Shown piece after piece: positions 1 through 9,209 of a stretch of 64,000 nt of DNA (positions are counted from its first letter, which is position 1; every line of letters begins with the position of its first letter). A program made the position numbers and the translations under genes. Location of the stretch: NCBI GenBank assembly GCA_016873715.1, contig VGWF01000004.1, forward strand, positions 1-64,000, read 5' to 3'. Under the pieces are notes generated by a model, which saw only the letters and a list, made by a program, of their open reading frames with translations, had not been told where the DNA came from and did not search any database. This DNA is from Lentisphaerota bacterium (GTDB taxonomy: Bacteria > Verrucomicrobiota > Kiritimatiellia > PWTM01).

Positions 1-75
1 GCCCCCTTCGTCGCCTTGCATCCGGGGCGGTCTGCCGCGTTCCCGGCCGGGCCCCTCGCGGACTCGGGGCCACCC

Positions 76-217
76 GGTGCGCGCCGCGGCATCGCCTTCG
101 CCTTGATTCAAGGATCGTTCGGCTGGGCTCTCCCTTTCCCGGCGATGGAAAGGGAATCCTGAGGATCCCGAGCACACGGCTCGGTTTCGACAGGAATCAA
201 GATGCGTCTGCTCTGAC
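76..217 (+). repeat. Dispersed ~140-bp repeat, copy 1
   Basis: This stretch reappears as its reverse complement at 24745-24884; about nine in ten positions agree by eye, with three small indels. It holds a stem of 9 bp (TCCCTTTCC pairing with GGAAAGGGA, loop CGGCGAT) at about 131-155, followed by a shorter dyad around ATCCTGAGGAT. It ends about 57 bases before the coaD start codon. No reading frame is conserved between the copies, so it is more likely a non-coding element than a gene fragment. Bases 1-75 show no gene. Confidence 0.75.
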
Positions 218-274
218 CGTCTTTCCGTTCGCGCCGGGCCGTCGCGTGTGGCATAGTGCCCGCCGGGACCCATC

Positions 275-781
275 ATGAATCGCGCCGCCATCTACGCTGG
301 AACGTTCGACCCCATAACGCTCGGGCATCTCGACGTCATCGAGCGGGCGGCGCGGGTGTTCCCGCGGCTGATCCTCGCCGTGGCGGAGCGGACGACGAAG
401 GTCCCGCTCTTCTCCCTCGACGAGCGCGTGGCGATCGCCCGCGAGTCCGTCGCGGGATTCCCGAAGGTGGAGGTCGAGCCCTTCGACGGCCTTCTCGTCG
501 CCTACGCACGGGCGAAGAAGGTCGGGGTTCTCGTCCGGGGCCTGCGCGCCTTCTCCGACTTTGAAATCGAGTTCCAGATGGCGCTGACGAACCGCAAGCT
601 GGCGCCGGACATCGAGACGCTCTTCCTGATGCCGAACGAGGACTACAGCTACGTCAGTTCCAGCACGGTCCGGCAGATCGCCGAGCTCGGGGGCGATGTC
701 CGTCCGTTCGTCCCGGAGCCCTCGCGAAAGGCGCTGGAGCGCAAGCTGGGCCTGGCGCGACCGGGCTTCGCGGCGGGGTAG
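275..781 (+). CDS. coaD: Phosphopantetheine adenylyltransferase
   Basis: Transfers AMP from ATP to 4'-phosphopantetheine, the next-to-last step of coenzyme A synthesis in the cytosol. The 168 residues match the usual family length. The nucleotidyltransferase signature is plain: AGTFDPITLGHLD at residues 8-20 with the T15-x-x-H18 motif, a basic RGLR loop near residue 88, and SSSTVRQ near residue 130 as the second ATP-binding motif. The start is the ATG that places Tyr-Ala-Gly-Thr-Phe in its normal position seven residues in; a possible -10 (CATAGT, 252-257) lies just upstream. It is followed after 7 bases by the yceD-like gene and fits the CoA and acyl-carrier theme of the cluster. Confidence 0.96.
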   Translation: MNRAAIYAGTFDPITLGHLDVIERAARVFPRLILAVAERTTKVPLFSLDERVAIARESVAGFPKVEVEPFDGLLVAYARAKKVGVLVRGLRAFSDFEIEFQMALTNRKLAPDIETLFLMPNEDYSYVSSSTVRQIAELGGDVRPFVPEPSRKALERKLGLARPGFAAG

Positions 782-788
782 CCGGGCG

Positions 789-1250
789 ATGCGGATCGAG
801 GTGTCCAGGGTCCCCGGGGAAGGGGCGTCGTTCGAGGGCGGGGAGGATCCCGCCATCCTCGAGTTGCGTCCGTCCGACGGCGTCACGCCGGAGGGGCCGG
901 TCCGGTACCGCCTCTTCGCCCAAGTCCTGAAGCCGCAACTGATCGTGCGCGGGGACGTCGAGGCGCCGCTGCGCGCCGAATGCAGCCGGTGCGGCGGTTT
1001 CTTCTCGACTTTGATCCGCGATCCTGCTTTCTTGCGCGATTATCAGCTGCAGGAAGGGCAGCGGGATGTCGACGTGACGCCGGACCTTCGGGAGGCCATC
1101 CTCCTGAACCTTCCGGCGAATCCGCTGTGCGACGAATCCTGTGCGGGGCTCTGTCCGCGGTGTGGTAGGAATCTGAACGAGGGGCCGTGCGAGTGCCGTC
1201 CGTCCTCCGATGGCGGACGCTGGGGTGCGCTCGACGGGCTCCGGATATGA
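789..1250 (+). CDS. YceD/DUF177 family protein
   Basis: A 153-residue member of the YceD (DUF177) family, whose gene sits directly before rpmF in many bacteria and which has been linked to 23S rRNA accumulation. The ATG at 789 is preferred to upstream starts inside coaD because it begins the family's beta-rich N-terminus (MRIEVSRVPGEG). Visible landmarks are the central Cys-x-x-Cys (CSRCGG) and the C-terminal cysteine cluster CDESCAGLCPRCG, typical of the non-proteobacterial branch. It lies 7 bases after coaD and 39 bases before rpmF, so co-transcription is likely. The exact biochemical activity is not established for this branch. Confidence 0.88.
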   Translation: MRIEVSRVPGEGASFEGGEDPAILELRPSDGVTPEGPVRYRLFAQVLKPQLIVRGDVEAPLRAECSRCGGFFSTLIRDPAFLRDYQLQEGQRDVDVTPDLREAILLNLPANPLCDESCAGLCPRCGRNLNEGPCECRPSSDGGRWGALDGLRI

Positions 1251-1289
1251 CACAGCCTCCCGTGCGCGGCGAGGTTGGGGAGAGAGAAA

Positions 1290-1472
1290 ATGGCCGTTCC
1301 GAAGAGACGGAAATCGAAGAGCCGCAAACAGATGCGGATCAAGTCGCACAAGAAGGCGATGCCGGCGCTGTCGAAGTGCCGGCAATGCGGTGCGCCCTCG
1401 CAGCCGCACCGGGTCTGTCCTGCCTGCGGCTACTACGCCAAGCGGCAGGTACTGAGCATCACGGCGGACTAA
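1290..1472 (+). CDS. rpmF: 50S ribosomal protein L32
   Basis: Large-subunit ribosomal protein of 60 residues. The N-terminus MAVPKRRKSKSRK is the conserved L32 signature, and two CxxC pairs (CRQC and CPAC) form the zinc ribbon of the zinc-bound C+ form. The ATG at 1290 has a purine-rich GGGGAGAGAG tract in front; an in-frame start 15 bases earlier would add five unsupported residues. It sits between the yceD-like gene and plsX, 12 bases from plsX, an order widely kept in bacteria (yceD-rpmF-plsX-fabH). Confidence 0.97.
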   Translation: MAVPKRRKSKSRKQMRIKSHKKAMPALSKCRQCGAPSQPHRVCPACGYYAKRQVLSITAD

Positions 1473-1484
1473 GCATCGCCTCCG

Positions 1485-2489
1485 ATGCGCATCGCCATCG
1501 ATGCCATGGGGGGCGATCACGCCCCTCGTGAGATAGTTGCGGGCACGCTCGAGGCGGCCCGGTGCCTGCCCGGCATTGACGAGTTGATCCTTGTCGGCCG
1601 GGAGGCGGAGATCCGCGCGGTTCTTCCGGGCGGGGCTCCTCCGGCGCGTGTCCGGATCCAGCAGGCGGCCGAGGTTGTGGGCATGGACGAGTCGCCCGCG
1701 ACGGCGGTCCGCCGGAAGAAGGACTCCTCGATCAGCCGCGCCGTCGACCTCGTGAAGGCGGGAGCGGCGGACGCGGTCTTCTCCGCCGGGAACACCGGCG
1801 CCGCGGTTGCGGCGACGACGCTCAAGCTGCGCACGCTGCCCGGCGTGCTGCGGCCCGCGATCGCCACGACGATGCCGGGCGCGGGCGCGACGCCGTGGGT
1901 CCTGATCGATGCCGGCGCCAACACCGACTGCACGCCGGAGATGCTCTTCCAGTTCGCCGTGATGGGCACGGTCTACGCGCGCGAGATCCTCGGCGTCCGC
2001 GATCCCGGCGTCGGCCTGATGAGCATCGGCGGCGAGGACACCAAGGGCAACGAGATCACGAAGGAGGCCTTCGCCATGCTGAAGGCCTCCCGGCTGACGT
2101 TCCGGGGCAACGTGGAGGGGCACGACCTCTTCACGGAGCGGGTCGACGTGGTGGTCTGCGACGGCTTCGTCGGCAACGTCGTCCTCAAGACGAGCGAGAG
2201 CGTCGGCCACTACTTCGGGGCGCTGCTGAAGTCGGAACTGACGAAGACCGTCCGGCGCAAACTCGGCGCGCTGATGGTCAAGCCGGGGCTCGACGCGCTC
2301 CGGCAGCGGGCGGATCCGTCCTCGTACGGCGGCGCGCCGCTGCTCGGCGCGAACGGCATCTGCATCATCGGCCACGGGGCCTCGTCGGCGCGCGCGGTCT
2401 ACAACGCGATCCGGGTTTCGGCGGAGGCGATCCGCCGCGACGTTTCCCGGCAGATCGAGGCCGGCGTCCGCGAACTGAGGTCCGCATGA
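1485..2489 (+). CDS. plsX: Phosphate acyltransferase PlsX
   Basis: Converts acyl-ACP to acyl-phosphate, the acyl donor for PlsY in membrane phospholipid synthesis; a peripheral cytosolic enzyme. The 334 residues match the family. Conserved blocks seen are MRIAIDAMGGDHAP at the N-terminus, SAGNTGA near residue 105, DAGANTDC near residue 143, and CDGFVGNVVLKTSE near residue 223. The stop codon overlaps the fabH start by ATGA, suggesting translational coupling, and links phospholipid synthesis to fatty-acid initiation in one operon. Confidence 0.97.
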   Translation: MRIAIDAMGGDHAPREIVAGTLEAARCLPGIDELILVGREAEIRAVLPGGAPPARVRIQQAAEVVGMDESPATAVRRKKDSSISRAVDLVKAGAADAVFSAGNTGAAVAATTLKLRTLPGVLRPAIATTMPGAGATPWVLIDAGANTDCTPEMLFQFAVMGTVYAREILGVRDPGVGLMSIGGEDTKGNEITKEAFAMLKASRLTFRGNVEGHDLFTERVDVVVCDGFVGNVVLKTSESVGHYFGALLKSELTKTVRRKLGALMVKPGLDALRQRADPSSYGGAPLLGANGICIIGHGASSARAVYNAIRVSAEAIRRDVSRQIEAGVRELRSA

Positions 2490-3520
2490 GCCCCGCCTCC
2501 GCCCCCAGGGCCGGAGCCCTCCGCCCCGCCGTCATCGCGGGAACCGGCTCGTTCGCGCCGGAGCGCGTGATGACGAACCAGGACCTCCAGGCGATCGTCG
2601 ACACGACGGACGAGTGGATCGTCTCGCGCACCGGCATGAAGGAGCGCCGGATCGCCGGGCCGGGGACGGCCACGTCGGACCTGGCGTCCGAGGCGGCCCG
2701 CCGCGCGCTGGCCGATGCCGGCCTGGCCGCCGGGGACGTCGAGATGATCGTCGTGGCGACCATCACGCCGGACTATCCCTTCCCGAACACCGCCTGCGTG
2801 GTCCAGGACAAGATCGGCGCGACGAAGGCCTTCTGCATGGGGCTCGAGGCCGCCTGCTCGGGCTTCGTCTACGCGGTCGAGACCGCCCGGAACTTCATCG
2901 CCGCGGGCGCCGTCACCAACGCGCTGGTCATCGGCGCGGAGAAGATGAGTTCGATCCTCGACTGGCAGGACCGGGCGACCTGCGTGCTCTTCGGCGACGG
3001 CGCCGGAGCCGTCGTCCTCAAGGCGGCCGCGCCCGGCGAGAGGGGCATCCTGACCGCGTCGCTGGGGTCCGACGGCTCCCTGACCGATCTGCTCCTCGTC
3101 CCCGCGGGCGGCTCGCGGAAGCCGGCGACGGGCGGGACCGTGGCGGCGCGCGAGCACTTCCTCCGCATGAGCGGCAAGGAGGTCTTCAAGCACGCCGTCA
3201 CCAACATGGTCCGCGCGGCGCAGACGGCGATCGCGCGGGCCGGGCTGCAGGTGGCGGACATCGACTGGATCATTCCGCACCAGGCCAACCTCCGCATCAT
3301 CTCGGCGATCGCGGAGCGGCTCGGGATGCCGGCAGAGAAGTGCATCGTCAACGTGCAGACCTACGGCAATACGTCGGGGGCCTCGATCGGCCTGGCGCTC
3401 GACGAGGCCGTTCGGGACGGGCGGATCCGGAAGGGGCAGAAGGTGCTCTTCGTCGCGTTCGGCGGCGGGTTCACGTGGGGCGCGATGGTCCTCGAATGGG
3501 CGAAGGGGGCGGAAGGATGA
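2486..3520 (+). CDS. fabH: Beta-ketoacyl-ACP synthase III
   Basis: Condenses acetyl-CoA with malonyl-ACP to start fatty-acid chains. The catalytic triad is visible: Cys124 in EAACSGF, His in IIPHQANLR, and Asn in TYGNTSGAS. At 344 residues it is slightly longer than usual because of about 13 extra N-terminal residues before PAVIAGTGSF. The start codon overlaps the plsX stop (ATGA) and the stop overlaps the fabD start the same way, so plsX-fabH-fabD are probably translated as a coupled set. Confidence 0.97.
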   Translation: MSPASAPRAGALRPAVIAGTGSFAPERVMTNQDLQAIVDTTDEWIVSRTGMKERRIAGPGTATSDLASEAARRALADAGLAAGDVEMIVVATITPDYPFPNTACVVQDKIGATKAFCMGLEAACSGFVYAVETARNFIAAGAVTNALVIGAEKMSSILDWQDRATCVLFGDGAGAVVLKAAAPGERGILTASLGSDGSLTDLLLVPAGGSRKPATGGTVAAREHFLRMSGKEVFKHAVTNMVRAAQTAIARAGLQVADIDWIIPHQANLRIISAIAERLGMPAEKCIVNVQTYGNTSGASIGLALDEAVRDGRIRKGQKVLFVAFGGGFTWGAMVLEWAKGAEG

Positions 3521-4440
3521 AGCCGACCGCATGGCTGTTTCCGGGGCAGGGGGCGCAGGCGGTCGGGATGGGCCGCGATCTGGCGGAGCAGGTGCCGGAG
3601 GCCGGCGCGCTCTTCCGCCGTGCGTCGGAGGTGCTCGGCTTCGACCTGGCGAAGGTCTGCTTCGAGGGGCCCGACACCGAACTGACGCGGTCCGACCGGG
3701 CGCAGCCGGCGATCTTCACCGTCAGCATGGCCTGCGCGGAGGCCCTCTCCCGGGCGAAACCGGGCATGGCCTGGGCGTTTTCCGCCGGGCACAGTCTGGG
3801 CGAATGGAGCGCCCTGTGCGCCGCCGGGGCCGTCTCGTTCGAGGACGCCCTCCGCATCCTCCAGGCCCGCGGTCGCTTCATGCAGGAGGCTTGCGAGCAG
3901 AACCCCGGCGCGATGCTGGCGGTCCTCGGCCTCCCCCGCGAGGCGATCGAGCCGATCGCCGCCCGCTCGGGCGCCGAGGTGGCCAACTTCAACGAGCCGT
4001 CCCAGACCGTGCTGTCCGGCACCCGCGAGGCGATCGACGCCGCCGAGAAGGTGGCCGTCGAACTCAAGGCCAAGCGCGCCGTGCGGTTGCCGGTGGCCGG
4101 GGCCTTCCATTCCAGCCTGATGAAGCCGGCGGCCGACCGGCTCGCCGGCCGCCTCGCGGGCGTCGCCTTCGCGGCGCCGCGGTTCCCCGTCATGTCCAAC
4201 GCCACGGGCCGTCCCCACGGCGGACCGGAGGACATCAGGCAGGCCATGGTCCGGCAGGTCACATCCTCGGTTCGATGGGTTGAATGCGTGCAATATCTTT
4301 CTTCCCAGGGTGTTGGAAGATACGTCGAATGCGGACCCGGCCGGATCCTGACCGGCCTTGTGAAGCGTATTGACAGGGAGGCGGAACTCCATAACATCTC
4401 CGACCTTCCGAGTCTTCAGGCTGTGGCTGCGACGATCTGA
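3517..4440 (+). CDS. fabD: Malonyl-CoA:ACP transacylase
   Basis: Moves the malonyl group from CoA to the acyl carrier protein. The 307 residues begin with the family block [13 protein letters not shown]; the nucleophile Ser93 lies in GHSLGEW, and the catalytic His in AFHSSLM is present. The start is fixed by the ATGA overlap with fabH. It is followed after 34 bases by fabG. This is the stand-alone discrete form used in type II fatty-acid synthesis and not a polyketide synthase domain. Confidence 0.96.
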   Translation: MKPTAWLFPGQGAQAVGMGRDLAEQVPEAGALFRRASEVLGFDLAKVCFEGPDTELTRSDRAQPAIFTVSMACAEALSRAKPGMAWAFSAGHSLGEWSALCAAGAVSFEDALRILQARGRFMQEACEQNPGAMLAVLGLPREAIEPIAARSGAEVANFNEPSQTVLSGTREAIDAAEKVAVELKAKRAVRLPVAGAFHSSLMKPAADRLAGRLAGVAFAAPRFPVMSNATGRPHGGPEDIRQAMVRQVTSSVRWVECVQYLSSQGVGRYVECGPGRILTGLVKRIDREAELHNISDLPSLQAVAATI

Positions 4441-4474
4441 TCCGGCCCGGTCGGGCGGAGGGGAGTGGATCGAC

Positions 4475-5221
4475 ATGGGATCATTGGACGGCAGGGTTGC
4501 GCTGGTGACGGGTGCCGCGCGGGGCATCGGGCAGGCGATCGCGGTCCGCCTGGCCTCGGCCGGGGCTGACATCGCGCTGTGCGACCTGGACGCCGCGTGG
4601 CTCGAGGAGACGGCCGGCAAGGTCCGCGAGGCGGGCCGGCGGGTCGAGTGCTTCGCGTGCGACGTCAGCCAGGCCGCCCAGGTGGCCGAGGTCGTCGACA
4701 AGGCGGGCGCCGCCTTCGGCCGCATCGATGTGCTGGTCAACAACGCCGGCATCACGAAGGACACGTTCCTCGCCCGGATGTCCGAGGCCGACTGGGATGC
4801 CGTGCTGGACATCAACCTCAAGGGCACTTTCCTGTTTACAAAGGCCGTGTCCCGGCTGATGATGAAGCAGCGGTCGGGGTCGATCGTCAATATCGCCTCG
4901 ATCATCGGGCTGATCGGCAACGCCGGGCAGTGCAACTACGCCGCGTCGAAGGCCGGCGTGATCGCGCTGACCAAGTCGGTGGCCAAGGAACTGGCGTCCC
5001 GGAACGTGAGGGCCAACGCGGTGGCGCCGGGGTTCATCCGGACGAAGATGACCGAGAAGCTGCCGGAGGACATTCAGAAGAAGATGCTGGAACAGATCCC
5101 GCTCGCCCGGTTCGGCGAGCCGGACGACGTGGCGCGGGTCGTGTTGTTCCTTGCGGGCGACGACTCCGCCTACGTGACCGGGCAGGTGGTTTCGGTGTGC
5201 GGGGGCATGGTCACCGCGTAG
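4475..5221 (+). CDS. fabG: 3-oxoacyl-ACP reductase
   Basis: Reduces 3-ketoacyl-ACP with NADPH, the first reduction of the elongation cycle. It is a short-chain dehydrogenase of 248 residues: TGAARGIG (12-19) binds the cofactor, NNAG is at 89-92, and the catalytic Ser142, Tyr155 and Lys159 are present (YAASK). The ATG at 4475 is chosen because it gives the usual five to six residues before the first beta strand (RVALVTG). It lies directly between fabD and acpP, which fixes the fatty-acid role among many similar reductases. Confidence 0.96.
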   Translation: MGSLDGRVALVTGAARGIGQAIAVRLASAGADIALCDLDAAWLEETAGKVREAGRRVECFACDVSQAAQVAEVVDKAGAAFGRIDVLVNNAGITKDTFLARMSEADWDAVLDINLKGTFLFTKAVSRLMMKQRSGSIVNIASIIGLIGNAGQCNYAASKAGVIALTKSVAKELASRNVRANAVAPGFIRTKMTEKLPEDIQKKMLEQIPLARFGEPDDVARVVLFLAGDDSAYVTGQVVSVCGGMVTA

Positions 5222-5257
5222 TTGGCGGGCAACGAGGGAAAGGGAAAGGGGCAGGAC

Positions 5258-5497
5258 ATGGCACTGGAAGAAAAGGTCAAGAACATCATCGCCGAGCAGC
5301 TCGGCGTCAACATCGAACAGGTCACGCCCGAGGCCTCTTTCATCGAGGATCTGGGGGCGGATTCGCTGGACACGGTCGAGCTCGTCATGGCGTTCGAGGA
5401 GGAGTTCGGGGCGGAGATCCCGGACGAGGACGCCGAGAAGCTGACCACGGTCGGCGGCGTCATCAGCTACCTGAAGGAAAAGGGCTTCAAGGACTAG
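5258..5497 (+). CDS. acpP: Acyl carrier protein
   Basis: Carries growing acyl chains on a phosphopantetheine arm. The 79 residues contain the attachment site Ser36 in [13 protein letters not shown] and the acidic helix typical of ACP. The start is the ATG at 5258 with a long purine-rich Shine-Dalgarno tract (GGGAAAGGGAAAGGGGC) in front; an in-frame TTG at 5222 directly after the fabG stop is rejected because it would translate that tract. A strong hairpin follows the stop codon. Confidence 0.97.
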   Translation: MALEEKVKNIIAEQLGVNIEQVTPEASFIEDLGADSLDTVELVMAFEEEFGAEIPDEDAEKLTTVGGVISYLKEKGFKD

Positions 5498-5513
5498 GTC
5501 CGGAGCCCCTGCC

Positions 5514-5555
5514 GGGGCCGGAAACGTCCGCCGACGGCGGCGCGTTTCCGGCCCC
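5514..5555 (+). terminator. Hairpin after acpP
   Basis: A perfect 13-bp stem (GGGGCCGGAAACG at 5514-5526 pairs with 5543-5555) enclosing a second small hairpin (CCGCC/GGCGG). It has no T-tract, so it may be an attenuating or RNA-stabilising structure that sets acpP apart from fabF and not a full terminator. Confidence 0.55.
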
Positions 5556-5590
5556 GCGTGTCCTTCCATTCCGCGATCGGGAGGCCGTGC

Positions 5591-6835
5591 ATGTCGGATC
5601 GTCGCAGAGTCGTGGTCACGGGGATGGGCGTCGTTTCGCCGCTGGGATGCACCGTGGAGACGGTGTGGAACCGGATGGTGGAGGGGCGGTCCGGAATCCG
5701 GCCGATCCAGGGCTTCGACGCGGCCGCGTTCGACTCACGGATCGCCGGCGAGGTCGTCGAGTTCAACGTCGATGACTTCGTACCGAAGAAGGAACAGCGG
5801 CGGATGGACCCGTTCTGCAGGTACGGGATCGCCGCCTCGAAGCTGGCCGTCGCGGATTCCGGCATCGACTTCTCCCGCGAGGACCCGTGGCGGTGCGGCG
5901 TGCTCGTCGGCAGCGGCATCGGCGGCCTGCAGGTGCTGTTCCAGCAGAGCAAGGTCTTCATGGAGCGCGGTCCGTCGCGCTTCTCGCCGTTCATGATCCC
6001 GCAGATGATCACGAACATCCTCTCGGGGTTGATCGCGATCGAGCACGGCCTCCGCGGGCCGAATTTCGCCGTGATCTCCGCCTGTGCGACCGCCACCCAC
6101 TCGATCGGCGAGTCCCTGCGGATCATCCGCGAGGGCGACGCGGACGTCATCCTGGCGGGCGGCGCCGAGGCGCCGATCATGGAGCTCGGCGTCGGCGGCT
6201 TCTGCGCCATGCGCGCGCTGAGCACCCGCAACGACGATCCCACCCGCGCCAGCCGGCCGTTCGACAAGGACCGGGACGGCTTCGTGATCGGCGAGGGGGC
6301 CGGGACGCTCGTCCTGGAGGAGTACGGGCATGCCGTGAAGCGCGGCGCCCGCATCTACTGCGAGCTGTCCGGGTACGGCCGCACCTGCGACGCCTTCCAC
6401 ATGACCGCGCCGGACGACCAGGGCGCGGGCGCCGCCCGGGCCATGAGCCTGGCCGTCGCCGACGCGCGGCTCGCGCCGGAGCAGATCGACTACATCAACG
6501 CCCACGGCACCAGCACCGAGCTCAACGACAAGTGCGAGACGAAGGCGATCAAGAGCGCCCTCGGAGAGGCCCGGGCGCGGAAGGTCATGATCTCGTCGAC
6601 GAAGTCCATGACCGGCCATCTGCTGGGCGCCGCCGGCGCGATCGAATCGCTGGCCTGCGCCATGGCGATCCACAAGGGCGTGGTTCCGCCGACGATCAAC
6701 TACACGACGCCCGACCCGGAATGCGACCTGGACTACGTGCCGAACGCGGCGCGCGGGGCGAAGGTGAACGCGTGCCTCAACAACTCGCTCGGGTTTGGCG
6801 GCCACAACGCGACGCTGTGCTTCACGGCGATGTAG
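5591..6835 (+). CDS. fabF: Beta-ketoacyl-ACP synthase II
   Basis: Elongates acyl-ACP by condensation with malonyl-ACP. The 414 residues start with RRVVVTGMGVVSPLG; the nucleophile Cys165 is in VISACATATH, the first His in NAHGTSTELND near residue 305, and the second in TGHLLGAAGA near residue 342, giving the Cys-His-His triad of the FabF/FabB class. The ATG at 5591 is preferred to one 33 bases earlier that lies within the preceding hairpin region. It closes the fatty-acid cluster and is followed by a GC-rich hairpin. Confidence 0.97.
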   Translation: MSDRRRVVVTGMGVVSPLGCTVETVWNRMVEGRSGIRPIQGFDAAAFDSRIAGEVVEFNVDDFVPKKEQRRMDPFCRYGIAASKLAVADSGIDFSREDPWRCGVLVGSGIGGLQVLFQQSKVFMERGPSRFSPFMIPQMITNILSGLIAIEHGLRGPNFAVISACATATHSIGESLRIIREGDADVILAGGAEAPIMELGVGGFCAMRALSTRNDDPTRASRPFDKDRDGFVIGEGAGTLVLEEYGHAVKRGARIYCELSGYGRTCDAFHMTAPDDQGAGAARAMSLAVADARLAPEQIDYINAHGTSTELNDKCETKAIKSALGEARARKVMISSTKSMTGHLLGAAGAIESLACAMAIHKGVVPPTINYTTPDPECDLDYVPNAARGAKVNACLNNSLGFGGHNATLCFTAM

Positions 6836-6892
6836 CCGTTCGGACGGCGGAGAAGGGCCCCGGATGCCCCGGGCCCCTGCATGAACAAGGAT

Positions 6893-6911
6893 CCGCCCGG
6901 TCGCCGGGCGG
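6893..6911 (+). terminator. Hairpin after fabF
   Basis: CCGCCCGG and CCGGGCGG form a perfect 8-bp stem with a 3-base loop, about 58 bases after the fabF stop. It lacks a T-run. It may end the fatty-acid transcript or protect its 3' end. Confidence 0.4.
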
Positions 6912-6976
6912 TGTCGGATGACGCACGGCGGCCCCCGGGAACGGGCCGCGGTACTGAGAAGGGAAGGAGTTCCTTC

Positions 6977-7378
6977 ATGAGACTCGACCTCCGGCGCATG
7001 CCGATGAACGAGCTGGCGCAGTTGCTCAAGGACATCGCCCACGAGCTCCAGTCGCGTGGCCGCGGCGGCCAGGGCGGCAATTTCGGCGGGCACGGGGGCC
7101 AGCCCGCGACGAACTACGGCCGGACCGGCTACGGCCAGCCGGCCGCCTTCGGCCAGGGCGGCCAGGGCGGTGGCGGCTACGGCGGAAACAGCCGCTTCGG
7201 CGGCGGCGGCGGGGGCGGCGGGAACTTCCAGCCGCGCGGCGGCCAGGGCGGCGGGTTCCGCCGGCACGGCGGCCGCCGGCAGGACTTCCGGCAGCAGCAG
7301 CAGCGCCAGCCGGTCGAGCCTCCGGCCCCGATCGACGATCCCCCCGCGGACCGTCCCGAGCCCGGCAACGAGGCCTGA
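6977..7378 (+). CDS. Gly-rich low-complexity protein
   Basis: Function not recognised. The 133 residues have a short ordered N-terminus (about 35 residues, MRLDLRRMPMNELAQLLKDI, predicted helical) followed by about 65 residues dominated by Gly with regular Arg, Gln, Phe and Tyr (GGQGG, RGGQGG, GGYGG), and a Gln/Pro-rich acidic tail. RGG-like tails of this sort are common in RNA-binding proteins, but no RNA-recognition domain is visible. The ATG at 6977 has a good GGAAGGAG Shine-Dalgarno; a start 96 bases upstream would lie in the hairpin zone. Codon use matches neighbours. Confidence 0.65.
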   Translation: MRLDLRRMPMNELAQLLKDIAHELQSRGRGGQGGNFGGHGGQPATNYGRTGYGQPAAFGQGGQGGGGYGGNSRFGGGGGGGGNFQPRGGQGGGFRRHGGRRQDFRQQQQRQPVEPPAPIDDPPADRPEPGNEA

Positions 7379-7400
7379 ACCCGGCTCCGCCGGGCCGGGT
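7379..7400 (+). terminator. Hairpin after Gly-rich gene
   Basis: ACCCGGC and GCCGGGT (7-bp stem, 8-base loop) begin immediately after the stop codon of the Gly-rich gene. No T-tract follows, so the terminator role is tentative. Confidence 0.35.
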
Positions 7401-7459
7401 GGATCCCGTCCGGAGGGCGGCCCGGTCGTTCGCGGACCACGAACCGCGGAGAAACCGTC

Positions 7460-9184
7460 ATGAATTCCCGTTCCTGCCGTCGGGGCGAATGCGGCGCGGT
7501 CTCGCTCGCGCGCCGCTGGTCGCGAGCCGTCACCGAGGGCGTCGAGCGCGCCCCGAGCCGCGCGATGCTGCACGCCGTGGGCTTCACGCGCGCGGACTTC
7601 CGCAGGTCCCAGGTCGGCGTCGCATCGACGTGGAGCCAGGTGACGCCGTGCAACATGCACATCGACCGTCTCGCGCGCGAGGCGGCGCGGGGCGTCGACG
7701 CCGCGGGCGGGAAGGCCGTCATCTTCAACACCATCACGATCTCCGACGGGATCTCGATGGGCACGGGGGGGATGCGCTACTCCCTCGTCTCGCGCGAGGT
7801 GATCGCGGACTCGATCGAGACCGTCGCCGGCTGCTCGCAGTTCGACGGCCTCGTCGCGATCGGCGGGTGCGACAAGAACATGCCGGGCTGCCTGATCGCC
7901 ATCGCGCGGCTCGACCGGCCCGCGGTCTTCGTCTACGGCGGCACCATCCTCCCCGGCCGCCACGCGGGACGCGACGTCGACATCGTGTCGGTCTTCGAGG
8001 CCGTGGGCCGCCGCGCGCGCGGCGACCTCGGCGACCGGGAGCTCGCGCGGATCGAGGCGTGCGCGATCCCCGGCCCGGGATCGTGCGGCGGCATGTACAC
8101 CGCCAACACGATGGCCTCCGCGATCGAGGCGATGGGCATGAGCCTGACGAACAGCGGCGCGCAGACCGCCGTTTCCGCCGCGAAGCGCCGCGACTGCCGG
8201 GAGGCGGGTGCGGCCGTCCTGAACCTCCTCCGGCGCGGCATCCGGCCGCGCGACATCCTCACGCGCGCGGCGTTTCTCAACGCCATCGCCGTCGTGACCG
8301 CGCTGGGCGGGTCGACCAACGCCGTGCTGCACCTGATCGCGATGGCCGACGCCGCGGGCGTCCGCCTGACCCTCGACGACTTCACCGCGGTCGGCGCCCG
8401 CACGCCCGTTCTCGCGGACCTCAAGCCCAGCGGCGCGTTCCTGATGACCGACCTCGTCCGCATCGGCGGCACGGCCCCGCTCATGCGGACGCTCGTCGAG
8501 GAGGGGCTGATGGACGGCTCGTGCCTGACGGTCACGGGGCGCACCCTCCGCGAGAATCTCCGGGGGGTGCGGCCGTACCCGGCGCGCCAGCGGATCGTCC
8601 GGCCGCTGTCGGATCCGATCAAGCCCACCGGCCACCTCGTGATCCTGCGCGGCAACCTCGCGCCGGGGGGGGCCGTGGCGAAGATCTCGGGCAAGGAGGG
8701 GACGCGGTTCGCGGGGCGGGCGATCGTCTTCGAATCCGAGGAGACCGCGCTGGCGGCGATCCTCGACGGCCGCGTGCGGAAGGGCCACGTGATCGTCATC
8801 CGCCACGAGGGACCGCGCGGCGGGCCGGGCATGCGCGAGATGCTCGCGCCGACGTCCGCGGTGATGGGGCGGGGGCTCGGGAGGGACGTGGCGCTCGTGA
8901 CCGACGGCCGCTTCTCGGGCGGCAGCCACGGCTTCGTCGTCGGCCACGTGACGCCCGAGGCCTCCCGCGGCGGGCCGCTGGCCGTCGTGCGCGCCGGCGA
9001 CCCGGTGTCCATCGACGCGGAGCGCAGGACGCTCTCGCTCGACCTCCCCGCGGCCGAGATCCGGCGGAGGCTGGCGCGCTGGAGACCGCCGCCGCCGCGG
9101 GTCGCGCGCGGCGTCCTGGCGAAGTATGCTGCGACGGTGCGGACGGCATCCGAGGGCGCGGTGACCGACCGGCCCGGGGACTGA
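7460..9184 (+). CDS. ilvD: Dihydroxy-acid dehydratase
   Basis: Dehydrates 2,3-dihydroxy acids to 2-oxo acids in the valine/isoleucine (and leucine precursor) pathway; cytosolic iron-sulfur enzyme. The 574 residues match IlvD. The three cluster-binding cysteines are seen: Cys64 in TPCNMH, Cys137 in GGCDKNMPG, and Cys209 in [14 protein letters not shown]. The C-terminal block [20 protein letters not shown] is also typical. The related phosphogluconate dehydratase (Edd) is less likely given the length and the [14 protein letters not shown] block. No other branched-chain gene lies nearby, so the gene stands alone here. The reading starts at ATG 7460 behind a weak GGAGA. Confidence 0.94.
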   Translation: MNSRSCRRGECGAVSLARRWSRAVTEGVERAPSRAMLHAVGFTRADFRRSQVGVASTWSQVTPCNMHIDRLAREAARGVDAAGGKAVIFNTITISDGISMGTGGMRYSLVSREVIADSIETVAGCSQFDGLVAIGGCDKNMPGCLIAIARLDRPAVFVYGGTILPGRHAGRDVDIVSVFEAVGRRARGDLGDRELARIEACAIPGPGSCGGMYTANTMASAIEAMGMSLTNSGAQTAVSAAKRRDCREAGAAVLNLLRRGIRPRDILTRAAFLNAIAVVTALGGSTNAVLHLIAMADAAGVRLTLDDFTAVGARTPVLADLKPSGAFLMTDLVRIGGTAPLMRTLVEEGLMDGSCLTVTGRTLRENLRGVRPYPARQRIVRPLSDPIKPTGHLVILRGNLAPGGAVAKISGKEGTRFAGRAIVFESEETALAAILDGRVRKGHVIVIRHEGPRGGPGMREMLAPTSAVMGRGLGRDVALVTDGRFSGGSHGFVVGHVTPEASRGGPLAVVRAGDPVSIDAERRTLSLDLPAAEIRRRLARWRPPPPRVARGVLAKYAATVRTASEGAVTDRPGD

Positions 9185-9209
9185 CGCGCCCGCCGGAGGA
9201 GGTGCGGAC

